A stretch of DNA of 45,275 nt from Streptomyces cupreus (GCF_014257025.1 NZ_JACMSF010000065.1:1-45275); one strand, 5' to 3'. Numbered from the stretch's first letter, positions 15,347 through 24,507 are shown. Program-made: numbers and translations. The notes: generated by a model from the sequence alone, not told the origin.

Positions 15347-18300
15347 ATGCCCGCAGCACCCTTTAGCCGCCGTAACTTCGTCCAGTTGACCGGCGCAGGC
15401 ACGGCCGCAGCCACGAGCGGCTGGCTCTGGCAGTCCGCGCCGGACGCGTACGCGGCGCAGTCCGCGGAGGACGGGCGGGCGGAGAGGCAGGCCGGTCTGG
15501 TCGACCAACTCCTCCTCGGTGACGAGGAGTCGGAGTCCGCTCACGGATTCACCTCCGACGGCAGCAGGATCGTCACCGACGACAACGATGTCAGAGGCAG
15601 AGTCGCCACTCCCCTCGCCCCGGTCGGCGTCAGAGGCGGCGAACTCCGGTTCACGATGACGACCGATCCGACGGCCCAGAACTACCTCACGCTCAAGCTC
15701 TGGGGCGGCGACTCCTCGCCGTACACCACGCTCGCTTACGTCAACGGCGAGCAGATCGGCTTCCGCCGCAACTCCGACTACGAGCCCCTCAGTTTCGGCT
15801 TCTCCAAGCCCGCGCCGGGCCGTTTCACCTACCAGACCACCATGCTGCCGCTGGAGATGACCGCGGGCCGGGAGCAGGTGGAGATCACCCTCCGTACCTA
15901 CCACAGCGGTTACAGCGGTACGGTCACCGCAGACTCCCGCACCTACTACCGCGTCTACACCCACACCGCAGCACACCTGGACGCGTTCGGCGAAGACCTC
16001 CCCGGCTACCTGCCGCCCATCGCCACCCCTGTCGATCTCACCGACGCGAGGAAGCAGGAGCTGATCGACGGCTTGCGCGCCGCGCAGATCACCCTCTTCA
16101 ACAAACTCTCCGCCCAGATCGACGCCTCGGCCTCCGGCAAGCTCTCGATCGTCCGGTACGTGGACGAACTTCGTTTCTACGCGGGGGTCCTGACCACCGA
16201 CTGGTGCCCGGCCGCGACGCCCGCCGCGAAGAAGACCGCCCTGCTGCGCCTGTTCAAGTGCGTCGACAACCACGTCAAGGACTACTACGGCAACACCAGG
16301 CTCCTGCTCCGCGGCGGACACCAGGGCGACTGGGGCGGCTACTACGGCGCACTGGGTGAGGCCCTGTACATCGCCGAGAACGTCATCAACGACAACGACA
16401 TCTACGGGGCCGACACCTTCAGGACCTTCCTCGACGAGGAGTTCACCACCGGCACCGAGGAGGGCGAAACCTCCCTCAGGGACGTCGACTTCGACGGCTC
16501 CCCGCTCACCCGCCGCGCCGCGTGGGGCCGCTGCCTCAAGGCGAACTTCGACTTCGCGCGGTCGCGGCTGTCGTACATCTACAACCAGGTGTTCTTCACT
16601 TACGAGGGTGCCTGGAAGGCCCACGAGGGCCTGCGGGTGATCGGCTCGAAGTTCTACGAAGGCAGGAAGCGCAGCCACGCCATCCTGGGCGAGTCCCTCG
16701 GGATGGTGCCGTTCCTCGGCGAGGAGGTCCTGGTGGGCCCCGACGGCGAGGAACTCGACCTGTACCACTCGCTCTTCTACCACGACAGGACCGCGCGATT
16801 CACCGATGACTACGTGCGGTTGGTGGGCAAGGGGCTGGCCAAGAGCAAGCTCGACGCGGACGGCGAGATCATGCGGCGACTGCCCTACGGCAGGCACTAC
16901 ACCGGCATCACCGCGGCGGGCCTCACCCGTGAGAACACCTACGTCGGCAACTACGGCGAGGAGGCCTCCCAGCACCTGGGCGAGTACTTCTTCAAGACCT
17001 GGGGCCACCAGGGCGACGAGGAGCTGAACGACGAGATCCTCAGGCTCACATTGCGCAATCTGCACGCCCGCGCCCACACCCGCTACCCCGCGGCGGACGA
17101 CAGCGGCAAGAACCGCCTCATGCGCACCGAGGGCGTCATCGACGAACGCAACGTCTACGTGCCCGGCATCCCGGGCTACTGCATCCGCATCAACCGGGGC
17201 CAGTCGCTCTTCCTCGCCGCCGTCGAGGCGCACATGGCGGCGCACGCCGACCGTTACACGGGCAACGGCTGGGACATTTACTGGGAGTACGCCCGCGAGG
17301 CCGTCGGCGTCGCCCAGCAGCAGCTCGCCGACCGCCAGTACTTCAACCAGTTCAACGCCGTCACCCAGTGGCTCAAGGTCGATCTCCGGCTCGCCGAGAC
17401 CTGGGCGTATCTCACCGGCAAACGCGCGACGTACGACCGCTTCGGCACCGTCAAGGCGAAGAGGGTCCTGCCGCAGACCGACTTCCGCTCCTACAGCGCC
17501 GCGGAGATCGCCGAACTGGGCGTGGATCCGGCCGACTACGAGCAGTTCGCCTGGGTCGACATCGACAACATGTTCGTGTCGATGCGTGACGGCGACACCC
17601 GCGTCTTCGGCTCGCTCTACGTCCAGAACCGGGGCGTCGCGGGCAGCGGGCGGCTGCATGTCATGGCCCCGGCCCATGAGCACACCGTGCAGCTGCGCAC
17701 CAACGGCCGGTTCCAGTTCCGCGACTACTGGGCCCGCACCGGCAACATCGACGCCGACTTCATGGAGGACATCAACACCGGCGACAACTGGGCCCCGCAG
17801 GCGCTGGCCGGTGAGATCTGCCCGATCGCCTACCAGCCGGGCGTCGGCACGGTCAGCCGCGAGAACTTCGAGGCCGACCACCCCTACTCCGGGTACGTCG
17901 ACTTCCTCACCGCCCGCTACGGCCGGTACCTCTTCGGGATCAACACCACGCGCGAGGTCTACGGCAACAAGCGGACGCACCTCCTCGCCGTGCCCTCCGG
18001 CCACCGCCGATCCACCGTCCTCGACCTCGTCTCCGGGAAGGAACTGCCGGTCAACGGCGGTCATGTGACGGTTCCGCCGTTCAGCGCCGTGGTGCTCAAG
18101 CTCTCCGAGGGCGCAACCGAGACCCTGCTGCCGTCCGTCGTGCGGTACGCGGCGGCCCTGCCCGGCGACACCTGCATCGGCGTGACCTGGACCCCTACCG
18201 CGGGCGCCACCTTGTACACGATCGAGCGGGCGACCCGCGAGGACGGCGAGTACGAGACCGTCGCCGAGGGCGTCAAGGGCCTGTACTGGCGCGATGAGGA

Positions 18301-19489
18301 GGTCAAGCAGGGCGGCCGCTACTTCTACACGGTCACCGCCGTGAACAGCGCGGGCCACGGCTGGTCGTCCTGGCGTGCCGAGGCGGTCCTAGCCGCGCCC
18401 GTGTCGCGGGATCTGACCGGCTCCGGCTGGCGTGACGACCGGCTCGGCTCGCAGCAGAGTGGCAAGACCTCCGTCAGCGGCGCACGCCTCACCATCGCGG
18501 GCGGCGACGGTACGGGACTGGGCACGGGCGACGACTACATGATCGCCACCCGGGACATCGAGGACTCCCTCCTCTTCTGCAGCCGCGTCCTGGCCGGCAC
18601 CGGCATGGTCACCGCACGCATCGACGACCACCAGGGCGCCCTGACCGGCCTGATGCTGCGCGACAAGATCGACGCCAACACCCGATACGTCTACTTCGGG
18701 GCCGCCTCCGACGGCACCCTCGTCCTCGCCAACCGCGACCGCGACAGCCGCCACGACTGGCAGGACGACGTACGCTCCCCGCGCGACGCCAAGATCTCCG
18801 GCTTCACCGCCGCCGACTACCCCTACCTGCGGCTGGTCCGCGACTACGACACCCATCAAGTCCTGGCCTTCGCCTCGCCCGACGGCACTTCCTGGACGTA
18901 CGCGGGCTCGCTGCTCACGCCCCTGCCGTATGCCGTGCACGCGGGTGTCGCTGCCTCCGGTGACGCCGTCCTGTCCGCGGTGAGGGTGCGCGACACGGCG
19001 AGCGGCGCGCTGCTGCCGTACGTGGTGAGGCGCGAGGCGGACACGGCCGTTGTCGCCTGGAACAAGCCCGAGGACGCCACCGGTTTCACCCTCTACGGGA
19101 CCGAGGACGCCGATACGGCCGCCACCGATCCGCTGCAGAACGGGGCGGGTTGGGAGAAGGTCCTCACCGACACCCGGCTGCGCGGCTGGACGGAGCAGGA
19201 ACTGCGCCACGGCAGACGCTGGTTCAAGGTCGCCGCCTCCCTCCCCGACGGCTCCAGCACCGTCAGCGAGCACGCGGCGGTCGCCGTCGCCGAAAGCCTC
19301 ACGCGGCTCCTCGCACGGGCCAGGAATACCGACGCGCCCGACTGGACCCAGGAGAGCCACGCGGCCTTCACCGCCGAGCTCGACCGGATCGAGAAGGCGG
19401 CCGCGCAGGCGAGCACCGACGAGGACGCACTGATCGACGAGGTGTACGCCGCGTACAAGCTGTTGGTGTCGCAGGACGCGTCGCAGTGA
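15347..19489 (+). CDS. Very large Tat-exported multidomain protein, putative glycan-active enzyme of unknown family
   Basis: 1380 residues from the ATG at 15347, preceded by AAGGAGA. The order is as follows. A Tat signal (SRRNFVQLTGAGTAAATSGWL) comes first. A beta-sandwich (about 55-215) contains QNYLTLKLWGGDSSP and YVNGEQIGFRR. A long, largely helical region (about 230-720) contains GHQGDWGGYYGALGEALY, NYGEEASQHLGEYF, TWGHQGDEELND and NVYVPGIPGYCIRINRGQS, and could be an alpha-toroid. A beta-rich part (about 730-925) ends in VPPFSAVVLKL. A fibronectin III domain follows (about 930-1020), then a concanavalin/DUF1349-like domain (about 1040-1225), a second FN3-like unit (about 1230-1320) and a helical FIVAR-like tail. 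The layout resembles exported polysaccharide lyases and hydrolases, but I cannot assign a CAZy family. The divergent GH127 gene and shared operator suggest an arabinose-containing substrate; that is inference. Confidence 0.8.
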   Translation: MPAAPFSRRNFVQLTGAGTAAATSGWLWQSAPDAYAAQSAEDGRAERQAGLVDQLLLGDEESESAHGFTSDGSRIVTDDNDVRGRVATPLAPVGVRGGELRFTMTTDPTAQNYLTLKLWGGDSSPYTTLAYVNGEQIGFRRNSDYEPLSFGFSKPAPGRFTYQTTMLPLEMTAGREQVEITLRTYHSGYSGTVTADSRTYYRVYTHTAAHLDAFGEDLPGYLPPIATPVDLTDARKQELIDGLRAAQITLFNKLSAQIDASASGKLSIVRYVDELRFYAGVLTTDWCPAATPAAKKTALLRLFKCVDNHVKDYYGNTRLLLRGGHQGDWGGYYGALGEALYIAENVINDNDIYGADTFRTFLDEEFTTGTEEGETSLRDVDFDGSPLTRRAAWGRCLKANFDFARSRLSYIYNQVFFTYEGAWKAHEGLRVIGSKFYEGRKRSHAILGESLGMVPFLGEEVLVGPDGEELDLYHSLFYHDRTARFTDDYVRLVGKGLAKSKLDADGEIMRRLPYGRHYTGITAAGLTRENTYVGNYGEEASQHLGEYFFKTWGHQGDEELNDEILRLTLRNLHARAHTRYPAADDSGKNRLMRTEGVIDERNVYVPGIPGYCIRINRGQSLFLAAVEAHMAAHADRYTGNGWDIYWEYAREAVGVAQQQLADRQYFNQFNAVTQWLKVDLRLAETWAYLTGKRATYDRFGTVKAKRVLPQTDFRSYSAAEIAELGVDPADYEQFAWVDIDNMFVSMRDGDTRVFGSLYVQNRGVAGSGRLHVMAPAHEHTVQLRTNGRFQFRDYWARTGNIDADFMEDINTGDNWAPQALAGEICPIAYQPGVGTVSRENFEADHPYSGYVDFLTARYGRYLFGINTTREVYGNKRTHLLAVPSGHRRSTVLDLVSGKELPVNGGHVTVPPFSAVVLKLSEGATETLLPSVVRYAAALPGDTCIGVTWTPTAGATLYTIERATREDGEYETVAEGVKGLYWRDEEVKQGGRYFYTVTAVNSAGHGWSSWRAEAVLAAPVSRDLTGSGWRDDRLGSQQSGKTSVSGARLTIAGGDGTGLGTGDDYMIATRDIEDSLLFCSRVLAGTGMVTARIDDHQGALTGLMLRDKIDANTRYVYFGAASDGTLVLANRDRDSRHDWQDDVRSPRDAKISGFTAADYPYLRLVRDYDTHQVLAFASPDGTSWTYAGSLLTPLPYAVHAGVAASGDAVLSAVRVRDTASGALLPYVVRREADTAVVAWNKPEDATGFTLYGTEDADTAATDPLQNGAGWEKVLTDTRLRGWTEQELRHGRRWFKVAASLPDGSSTVSEHAAVAVAESLTRLLARARNTDAPDWTQESHAAFTAELDRIEKAAAQASTDEDALIDEVYAAYKLLVSQDASQ

Positions 19490-19497
19490 AGTTCGGG

Positions 19498-19514
19498 GGG
19501 CACATGCTGTGCCC
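19498..19514. terminator. Hairpin between convergent genes
   Basis: GGGCACA (19498-19504) and TGTGCCC (19508-19514) pair around a TGC loop in the 43-bp gap between the large secreted protein and the convergent response regulator. Confidence 0.5.
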
Positions 19515-19532
19515 ACGGCACGCCGTGTCCCG

Positions 19533-20222
19533 TCAGGCGAGTTCGTCGTCCTCCAGGCGGTAGCCCTGTCCGCGCACCGTGGTGATCCTGTCGGCGCCCA
19601 GCTTACGGCGGAGGTAACGGACGTACACGTCGACGACGTTGGAGCCTTCCGACGCCTCGTATCCCCAGACGTCGGAGAGCAGGTCCTCCCGGCTGAGCAC
19701 GTCGCCGGCGTTGCGCATGAGGTGTTCCAGCAGGGCTGCCTCCCGGGCGCTGAGCTGGGTGATCCGGCCGTCGACATACGCCTGGCGGGTGCGGGTCTCC
19801 AGGGCGATTCCGGCTCGGCGCAGGACGGAGCTGTCGCTCTCGCGCAGCCGCAGGCGCAGGCGGACCCGGGCGAGGAGTTCCTCGAAGCTGAAGGGTTTGG
19901 TCATGTAGTCGTCGGCTCCGCCCTCCAGGCCGTGCACCGTGTCGGCGACGGTGTCCCGGGCGGTGAGGATGATGACCGGGAGGGCGCTGGACGCCGCGCG
20001 GAGGCGGGTGACGACGGTGAAGCCGTTCTCGCCGGGCAGTCCGATGTCCAGCACCATGAGGTCGTATCTGCCGGACATGGCCGCGCGGCGGGCTGCCTCG
20101 CCGTCGGTGACGACGGTGGTGCGAAAGCCCTGGGCGGTGAAGCGTTCCGAGAGGTAGGAGGCTATGTGGGCCTCGTCCTCGGCGATGAGGATGTGGTGGC
20201 TGGGCTGTCTGCTTGGGCTCAT
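19533..20222 (-). CDS. OmpR/PhoB-family response regulator
   Basis: 229 residues. The receiver domain (about 10-125) has the acidic pair E15/D16, phosphoacceptor D59 in LMVLDIGLPGENG, the conserved Thr in IILTARD and a Lys in MTKPFS. A winged-helix DNA-binding domain (about 140-225) shows LSAREAALLEHLMRNAGDVLSREDLLSDVWG and VDVYVRYLRRKLG, then RGQGYRL. The ATG at 20222 overlaps the stop of the upstream kinase by ATGA, so it is translationally coupled to its sensor. A long frame extending the start to 20465 is ignored because it overlaps the kinase gene. The regulon is unknown. Confidence 0.95.
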   Translation of the reverse strand: MSPSRQPSHHILIAEDEAHIASYLSERFTAQGFRTTVVTDGEAARRAAMSGRYDLMVLDIGLPGENGFTVVTRLRAASSALPVIILTARDTVADTVHGLEGGADDYMTKPFSFEELLARVRLRLRLRESDSSVLRRAGIALETRTRQAYVDGRITQLSAREAALLEHLMRNAGDVLSREDLLSDVWGYEASEGSNVVDVYVRYLRRKLGADRITTVRGQGYRLEDDELA

Positions 20223-21691
20223 GGCTCCTGCGGGCCGCCGTCCAGGGCGTGTGTGACGTACGGGATGCGCAGGGTGAAGATCGCTCCGTGGCCCGGGGCG
20301 CTGTCGACGTGGATCTCGCCGTGGTGTGCCTCGGCTATGGCCTTGACGATGGCGAGGCCGAGGCCCGCTCCGGTTCTGCCGCGGCTCTCCTTGGCGCGGG
20401 CGAATCGCTCGAAGATGCGTTGCTGGTCGGCGAGCGGGATGCCGGGGCCGGTGTCCCTGACCCACAGTTCGACCCTGTCGTGCCCGGCCCGGCCGCCGAT
20501 CCAGATACGGCCGCGTTCCTCGGTGTGCTGAGCGGCGTTCTGGGCGAGTTGGATCATGGCCTGGGTGAGGAGCTGGCGGTCGGCGTGGAGGGTGTCGCGG
20601 TGCGGGTTCTCCGCGAAGTCGAGGAGCCAGCGGCGTTCGGCCAGCGCGGCCGCCTTGACGTAGACCTCTTCGATCAGTTCGGAGAGGCTGAGGTCCTCGG
20701 GGCGCAGGGCGTCCGGGCGGCGGGCCTTGGCCAGCATCAGGAGTTCCTCCGCCATGCGGTGCATACGGTGCAGTTCGTCGGTGATGACCGCGACGGTCCG
20801 GGCACGGTCCGCGGGGTCGTCCGGGATGGTTTCCAGCCGGCTGAGCACGATGGTGATGGGGGTACGTAGTTCGTGCCCTACGTCGTTCATGAACTGCCGT
20901 TTCGTGGTGAACGCGTCGTCCAGGCGGTCGAGCATGTCGTTGAAGGTGCCTGCCAGTTGACCGATCTCGTCCCGGTCCTGGACGGGGAGACGGCGCGTGA
21001 TGGCCGACTCGTGGATCGAGCGGGCGGTGTCCCGCAGGAGCCGCAGCGGCGCGACGATACGGCTGGCGAAGATCCAGCCGACGCAGGCGGACAGCAGCAT
21101 GGCGCCGAGGCCGAGATAGGTCTGCGTGCGGATCGAGTCGTTGATGTTGTCGCGTTCGTGCTGGGTGAAGGTGGCGATGACGAGGACGCCCCGCGCGGAG
21201 TCGCCCGCTACCGTGACGGGCACGGCCACGAACCGCACGGAGCCCGCTGGGCTGTTCGTGTCGCCGTAGGAGGGTGCGCGGACCGCGGCGGCCCGGGCCA
21301 TCAGCGCGCGGTCGGTGTCCAGGCGCGCCGGTGGGTCCTCGCCGGAGCGGCGGTACGGCTTTCCGTCGACCAGGGTGATCAGGGTCTGGCCGTGCTCGGG
21401 TATGTAGCCCTCCAGGTAGGCGACGAAGAGTGTGCGGAGTCCGCCGCGGGGCGGGCTCGGGCCGCCCGACGTCGCGGTCGCGAAGTCGCGGAACGCCTTG
21501 ATGTCGTGGGCGAGTTCGCTGTCGACGCGTTCGTTCAGGCGAGCCGTGAAGATGATCGATTCCGCGCCGGTGAGGCTCGCCAGGGTCAGTCCGACGAGCA
21601 CCAGCATCCGCCCGAGCAGGCGCACGCGGATCGACCGGAGCGGGTGGCGCCAGGGCATACCGACGGGCTTCGGCGGTGCGGGCTCAGTCAT
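20219..21691 (-). CDS. Sensor histidine kinase with HAMP domain, extracellular sensor loop
   Basis: 490 residues from the ATG at 21691; an in-frame ATG at 21709 is an alternative. Transmembrane helix 1 (about 20-45: LLGRMLVLVGLTLASLTGAES) precedes an extracellular domain of ~135 residues (LNERVDSELAHDIKAFRDF, LFVAYLEGYIPEHGQTLITLV). Helix 2 is about 180-200 (YLGLGAMLLSACVGWIFAS). Next come HAMP (PLRLLRDTARSIHES, RDEIGQLAGTFNDML), HisKA with phosphoacceptor His273 in NDVGHELRTPITI, and HATPase_c (LAQNAAQHT, DTGPGIP, GAGLGLAIVKAIAEAHHG). The start overlaps the end of the exported acidic protein gene by eight bases, and its stop overlaps the regulator start. The three genes are therefore one tightly coupled operon. 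The ligand is unknown. Confidence 0.93.
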   Translation of the reverse strand: MTEPAPPKPVGMPWRHPLRSIRVRLLGRMLVLVGLTLASLTGAESIIFTARLNERVDSELAHDIKAFRDFATATSGGPSPPRGGLRTLFVAYLEGYIPEHGQTLITLVDGKPYRRSGEDPPARLDTDRALMARAAAVRAPSYGDTNSPAGSVRFVAVPVTVAGDSARGVLVIATFTQHERDNINDSIRTQTYLGLGAMLLSACVGWIFASRIVAPLRLLRDTARSIHESAITRRLPVQDRDEIGQLAGTFNDMLDRLDDAFTTKRQFMNDVGHELRTPITIVLSRLETIPDDPADRARTVAVITDELHRMHRMAEELLMLAKARRPDALRPEDLSLSELIEEVYVKAAALAERRWLLDFAENPHRDTLHADRQLLTQAMIQLAQNAAQHTEERGRIWIGGRAGHDRVELWVRDTGPGIPLADQQRIFERFARAKESRGRTGAGLGLAIVKAIAEAHHGEIHVDSAPGHGAIFTLRIPYVTHALDGGPQEP

Positions 21692-22154
21692 CTCCACCGG
21701 AGCTGTCATCGTCTCCGCCGTCGTCGGACGCGGACGCGCTCGGGGAACTCGAAGTCGTCGCGGCTGTCGCGTTGGGTGGCGCACCGTCATCGGCTGCCGG
21801 GCCGGCGGGGACGGGGGACTTCGGTGCCACGGGTTGCGCCGTGTCCGTCCGCTCGGCGACCGTCCCGTCCGGTTGCTCCGCGCCGGTGGCGGCGGGGGCA
21901 TCCTCGCCGTCGTCCTCGTTCTCGTCCGGGGTCCGGGTCGTGGGTTCAGGGGACGGTGACCTCGTCGGGGTCCGCTCCGTCGCCCGGCTGTCCGGGGATG
22001 GTACGGAACTGCTCGTGGGGCCGGGCCCCGTGCGGCCAATGACGACGGGCTCACCGAGATCCGGAGGCGGTGCCTGGTGGGCACCTGCAACCGGGATTCC
22101 GACGAGCAGAATCGCACCAACAGCGAGAGCGGCGAGACGCTGGCTGCGGGTCAC
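21684..22154 (-). CDS. Exported Pro/Ser/Thr/Asp-rich low-complexity protein preceding the sensor kinase
   Basis: 156 residues from a GTG at 22154 with an excellent AAGGAGGT site nine bases upstream. A signal peptide (RLAALAVGAILLVGIPVAGA) is followed by about 130 residues of disordered sequence rich in Pro, Ser, Thr, Ala and Asp, ending in an acidic run (SDDGGDDDSSGGDD). There is no lipobox cysteine and no folded domain. Translational coupling to the kinase, whose sensor loop faces outside, suggests a cell-wall-spanning partner or accessory ligand for the kinase. The sigE-cseABC operon, with its extracytoplasmic CseA, offers a loose analogy. The function is inferred from position only. Confidence 0.75.
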   Translation of the reverse strand: MTRSQRLAALAVGAILLVGIPVAGAHQAPPPDLGEPVVIGRTGPGPTSSSVPSPDSRATERTPTRSPSPEPTTRTPDENEDDGEDAPAATGAEQPDGTVAERTDTAQPVAPKSPVPAGPAADDGAPPNATAATTSSSPSASASDDGGDDDSSGGDD

Positions 22155-22298
22155 GCGGGTACAACCTCCTTGGCGTGCTGGGGCTGGGGTGCGTCATCGG
22201 ACCCGGCCTGGAGAGGTAATCAGCGGAGTCCGGCGGCGGCCTGCTGGCCGCATTACTCGTTCTTGAACTTTGTGTGTGAGTGGTGCGCTGACTGCGGG

Positions 22299-22333
22299 CG
22301 CGGGGGCGGCACCCGTACGGCGCCACCCCCGCG
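22299..22333. terminator. Terminator after the SulP gene
   Basis: CGCGGGGGCGGC (22299-22310) and GCCACCCCCGCG (22322-22333) pair at 11 of 12 positions around an 11-base loop. It starts just beyond the leftward SulP stop codon. Confidence 0.6.
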
Positions 22334-22340
22334 GTCCCGC

Positions 22341-23795
22341 TCAGACGGCCATGGTGACCCGGGCCGACGAGCTGCCGGCCGCGTCATGCCGCTCGGCCCA
22401 GTTCTCCAGGGCCGTACGGCAGGCGTGGTCGAGGTGGTGCACCCGGGACAGGTCCAGCTCGACGGGCCGGTCCTGCGGGATGGCCTCCAGGGCGTCGAGG
22501 ATCTTCGGCAGGCGGAGGAAGGTCGCGTTGCCGCTCAGGTGGGCCTGCACCGGGCCCGCACCCTTGTCGACGATCTCCAGCTTGATGTGGGACGCCTCCC
22601 AGGCCGACTTGACCACGGCGAGCGCGAGGCCGATCAGAACGCCCTCGAACATGCTGATCGCGACGATCGACACCGCGGTGACGACGAGGATCACGGCCTC
22701 GCCGCGGTGCCCGCGCCACAGGGCGAGGAGGCCCTTCACGGGGATGAGCTTGAAGCCGGAGTGGATCAGGACGGCCGCGAGCGCCGGGATGGGGATGACG
22801 CCCAGCGCGGCCGGGAGCAGGGCCGCGAACAGCAGCAGCCAGGCACCGTGCAGGATTCGGGAGGCCCTGGTCCGCGCCCCCGCCTGGACGTTGGCGGCGC
22901 TGCGCACGATCACCGCGGTCATCGGCAGCGCGCCGAGCAGGCCGCAGACCGTGTTGCCTACGCCCTGAGCCATCAGCTCCTTGTCGTAGTCGGTACGCGG
23001 ACCGTCGTGCAGCCGGTCCACGGCCGCCGCGCTGAACAGGCTCTCCGCGGAGGCGATCAGCGTGAAGGCCAGGACGGTGGTCACCACCCCGATGTCCGCC
23101 ACCTCCGCGAATCCGGAAGGCGTGGGCGGCTGGATCGCCGAGACCAGCCCATGCACCGTCACCTTGGTGACGGGGAGCGCGAAGGCCAGCGAGGCGACGG
23201 TGGCGAGCGCGACGGCCGCGAGCGGACCGGGCACGAGGCGTACCCTCTTCGGCAACTTCGGCCACAGCACGAGTACGGCGATGGTGCCCACGCCCAGCAG
23301 CAGCGACGCCACGGCCGGAGCGGAGCCCAGCGAGTCGGCGAACATCCGCGGCAGCCCGGCGATCTTGTCGATGCCGGAGGAGGGCGCCGTGCTCTGCGTC
23401 ATCGCGTACAGCTGGCCGGCGATGAGCACCAGGCCGATCCCGGCGAGCATGCCCTCGACCACGGCGACGGAGATGGCCCGGAACCAACGCCCCCAGCGCA
23501 GGGCGCCCATGCCGAGTTGGAGCAGGCCGGTGGCCAGCACGATCACGCCGAGCATCGGCAGCCCGTGCTCGTGGACGGCCTCGAAGACCAGCACCGTCAG
23601 ACCGGCGGCCGGGCCGGACACCTGAAGGCTGCTGCCCGGCAGCATGCCCGTGACGAGGCCGCCGACGATGCCGGTGACGATGCCGAGTTCGGCCGGGACC
23701 CCGGAGGCGACCGCCACGCCGACGCACAACGGCAGGGCAACGAGGAACACGACGACGGAGGCCGCGAAGTCCTGCTTGAAATAAGCGGTGTTCAT
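22341..23795 (-). CDS. SulP-family anion transporter (probable bicarbonate or sulphate)
   Basis: 484 residues from the ATG at 23795. The N-terminus has the SulP signature (KQDFAASVVVFLVALPLCVGVAVASGVPAE), followed by ten or more hydrophobic segments. The conserved loop LFSAAAVDRLHDGPRTDYDKELMAQGVGNTVCGLLGALPMT is a hallmark of this family (E, N and G residues). A reduced STAS domain lies at the C-terminus (about 410-475: VQAHLSGNATFLRLPKILDALEAI, VELDLSRVHHLDHACRTALENWA). It starts nine bases after a beta-carbonic anhydrase stop, an arrangement that elsewhere points to bicarbonate transport. Sulphate cannot be excluded. An upstream frame extending to 24032 is rejected because it overlaps the anhydrase. 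Confidence 0.9.
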   Translation of the reverse strand: MNTAYFKQDFAASVVVFLVALPLCVGVAVASGVPAELGIVTGIVGGLVTGMLPGSSLQVSGPAAGLTVLVFEAVHEHGLPMLGVIVLATGLLQLGMGALRWGRWFRAISVAVVEGMLAGIGLVLIAGQLYAMTQSTAPSSGIDKIAGLPRMFADSLGSAPAVASLLLGVGTIAVLVLWPKLPKRVRLVPGPLAAVALATVASLAFALPVTKVTVHGLVSAIQPPTPSGFAEVADIGVVTTVLAFTLIASAESLFSAAAVDRLHDGPRTDYDKELMAQGVGNTVCGLLGALPMTAVIVRSAANVQAGARTRASRILHGAWLLLFAALLPAALGVIPIPALAAVLIHSGFKLIPVKGLLALWRGHRGEAVILVVTAVSIVAISMFEGVLIGLALAVVKSAWEASHIKLEIVDKGAGPVQAHLSGNATFLRLPKILDALEAIPQDRPVELDLSRVHHLDHACRTALENWAERHDAAGSSSARVTMAV

Positions 23796-23803
23796 CGGTT
23801 GCC

Positions 23804-24382
23804 TCACAGTGCTTCGAAGGAGTCGGATGCGGCCCGGTACGCCAGCACGCCGCCGGTGTGGACCTCGTAGAACCAGGCGTGGACCCGTAGCCGCTCGTCC
23901 CGCAGGCGGGTCTCTACGCAGGGGTACGACATGAGCCGGAGCACCTGCCCCAGCACGTGGTGCTGGACCGCATCGGCGACCTGCGGGTCGTCCGGCGTGC
24001 CGGACGGCAGTACGGCGGCATGACCGAGCCAATCGCGCACCGCGGGCACGGCCGACAGGTCGTCGCCGCGCACCAGCGCGCCGACCGCGCCGCAGTGGGA
24101 GTGCCCGCAGACCACGATGTCGCAGACACCGAGCACTTCGACGGCGTACTCGATCGTCGCGGCCTCGGAGGTGGGACCCGCGTCGTGGGGCGGAACGATG
24201 TTGCCGGCCGTACGCAGCTCGAAGAGCTCACCGGGGCGGGCACCGGTGATGAGCGAGGGGACGACGCGTGAGTCGGAGCAGGTGATGAAGAGAGCGTACG
24301 GCGACTGCCCCGCGGCGAGTCCGCCCAGTTCGGCGCCCTGAGAGCGGGCGAAGGTGCGTGCGTGATCGATGAGGGTTTGCAT
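23804..24382 (-). CDS. Beta-class carbonic anhydrase
   Basis: 192 residues from the ATG at 24382, which follows GAGGAAG. The zinc ligands are C35 with the catalytic Asp-Arg dyad (CSDSRVVP) and the HSHCGAVGAL motif (His and Cys). GELFELRTAGNIVPP and ATIEYAVEVLGVCDIVVCGHSHCG are standard beta-CA blocks. It interconverts CO2 and bicarbonate in the cytosol. The gene is immediately upstream of and co-directional with the SulP transporter (8-bp gap), so the pair may import and balance inorganic carbon. The length is normal for the short bacterial form. Confidence 0.95.
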   Translation of the reverse strand: MQTLIDHARTFARSQGAELGGLAAGQSPYALFITCSDSRVVPSLITGARPGELFELRTAGNIVPPHDAGPTSEAATIEYAVEVLGVCDIVVCGHSHCGAVGALVRGDDLSAVPAVRDWLGHAAVLPSGTPDDPQVADAVQHHVLGQVLRLMSYPCVETRLRDERLRVHAWFYEVHTGGVLAYRAASDSFEAL

Positions 24383-24507
24383 GTCAGCTTCCTCGTGAGG
24401 AGAGGTATCACTGGCAAGGGGGCGGCAGAGGCACGCCGTTGAGCCACTGCCGTCGAACCGGTCGAGCCGTGGGGGGCGGAATCGGAGGGGAGGGGGAACC
24501 GGCGGAA

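Noticed and set aside
15110..18358. A leftward 1082-codon open frame opposite the large secreted protein
   Set aside because: It is a typical GC-rich antisense shadow (Val/Asp/Gly/Arg-rich, no domain). The rightward frame has a Tat signal, ribosome site and recognisable FN3 and DUF1349-like domains.
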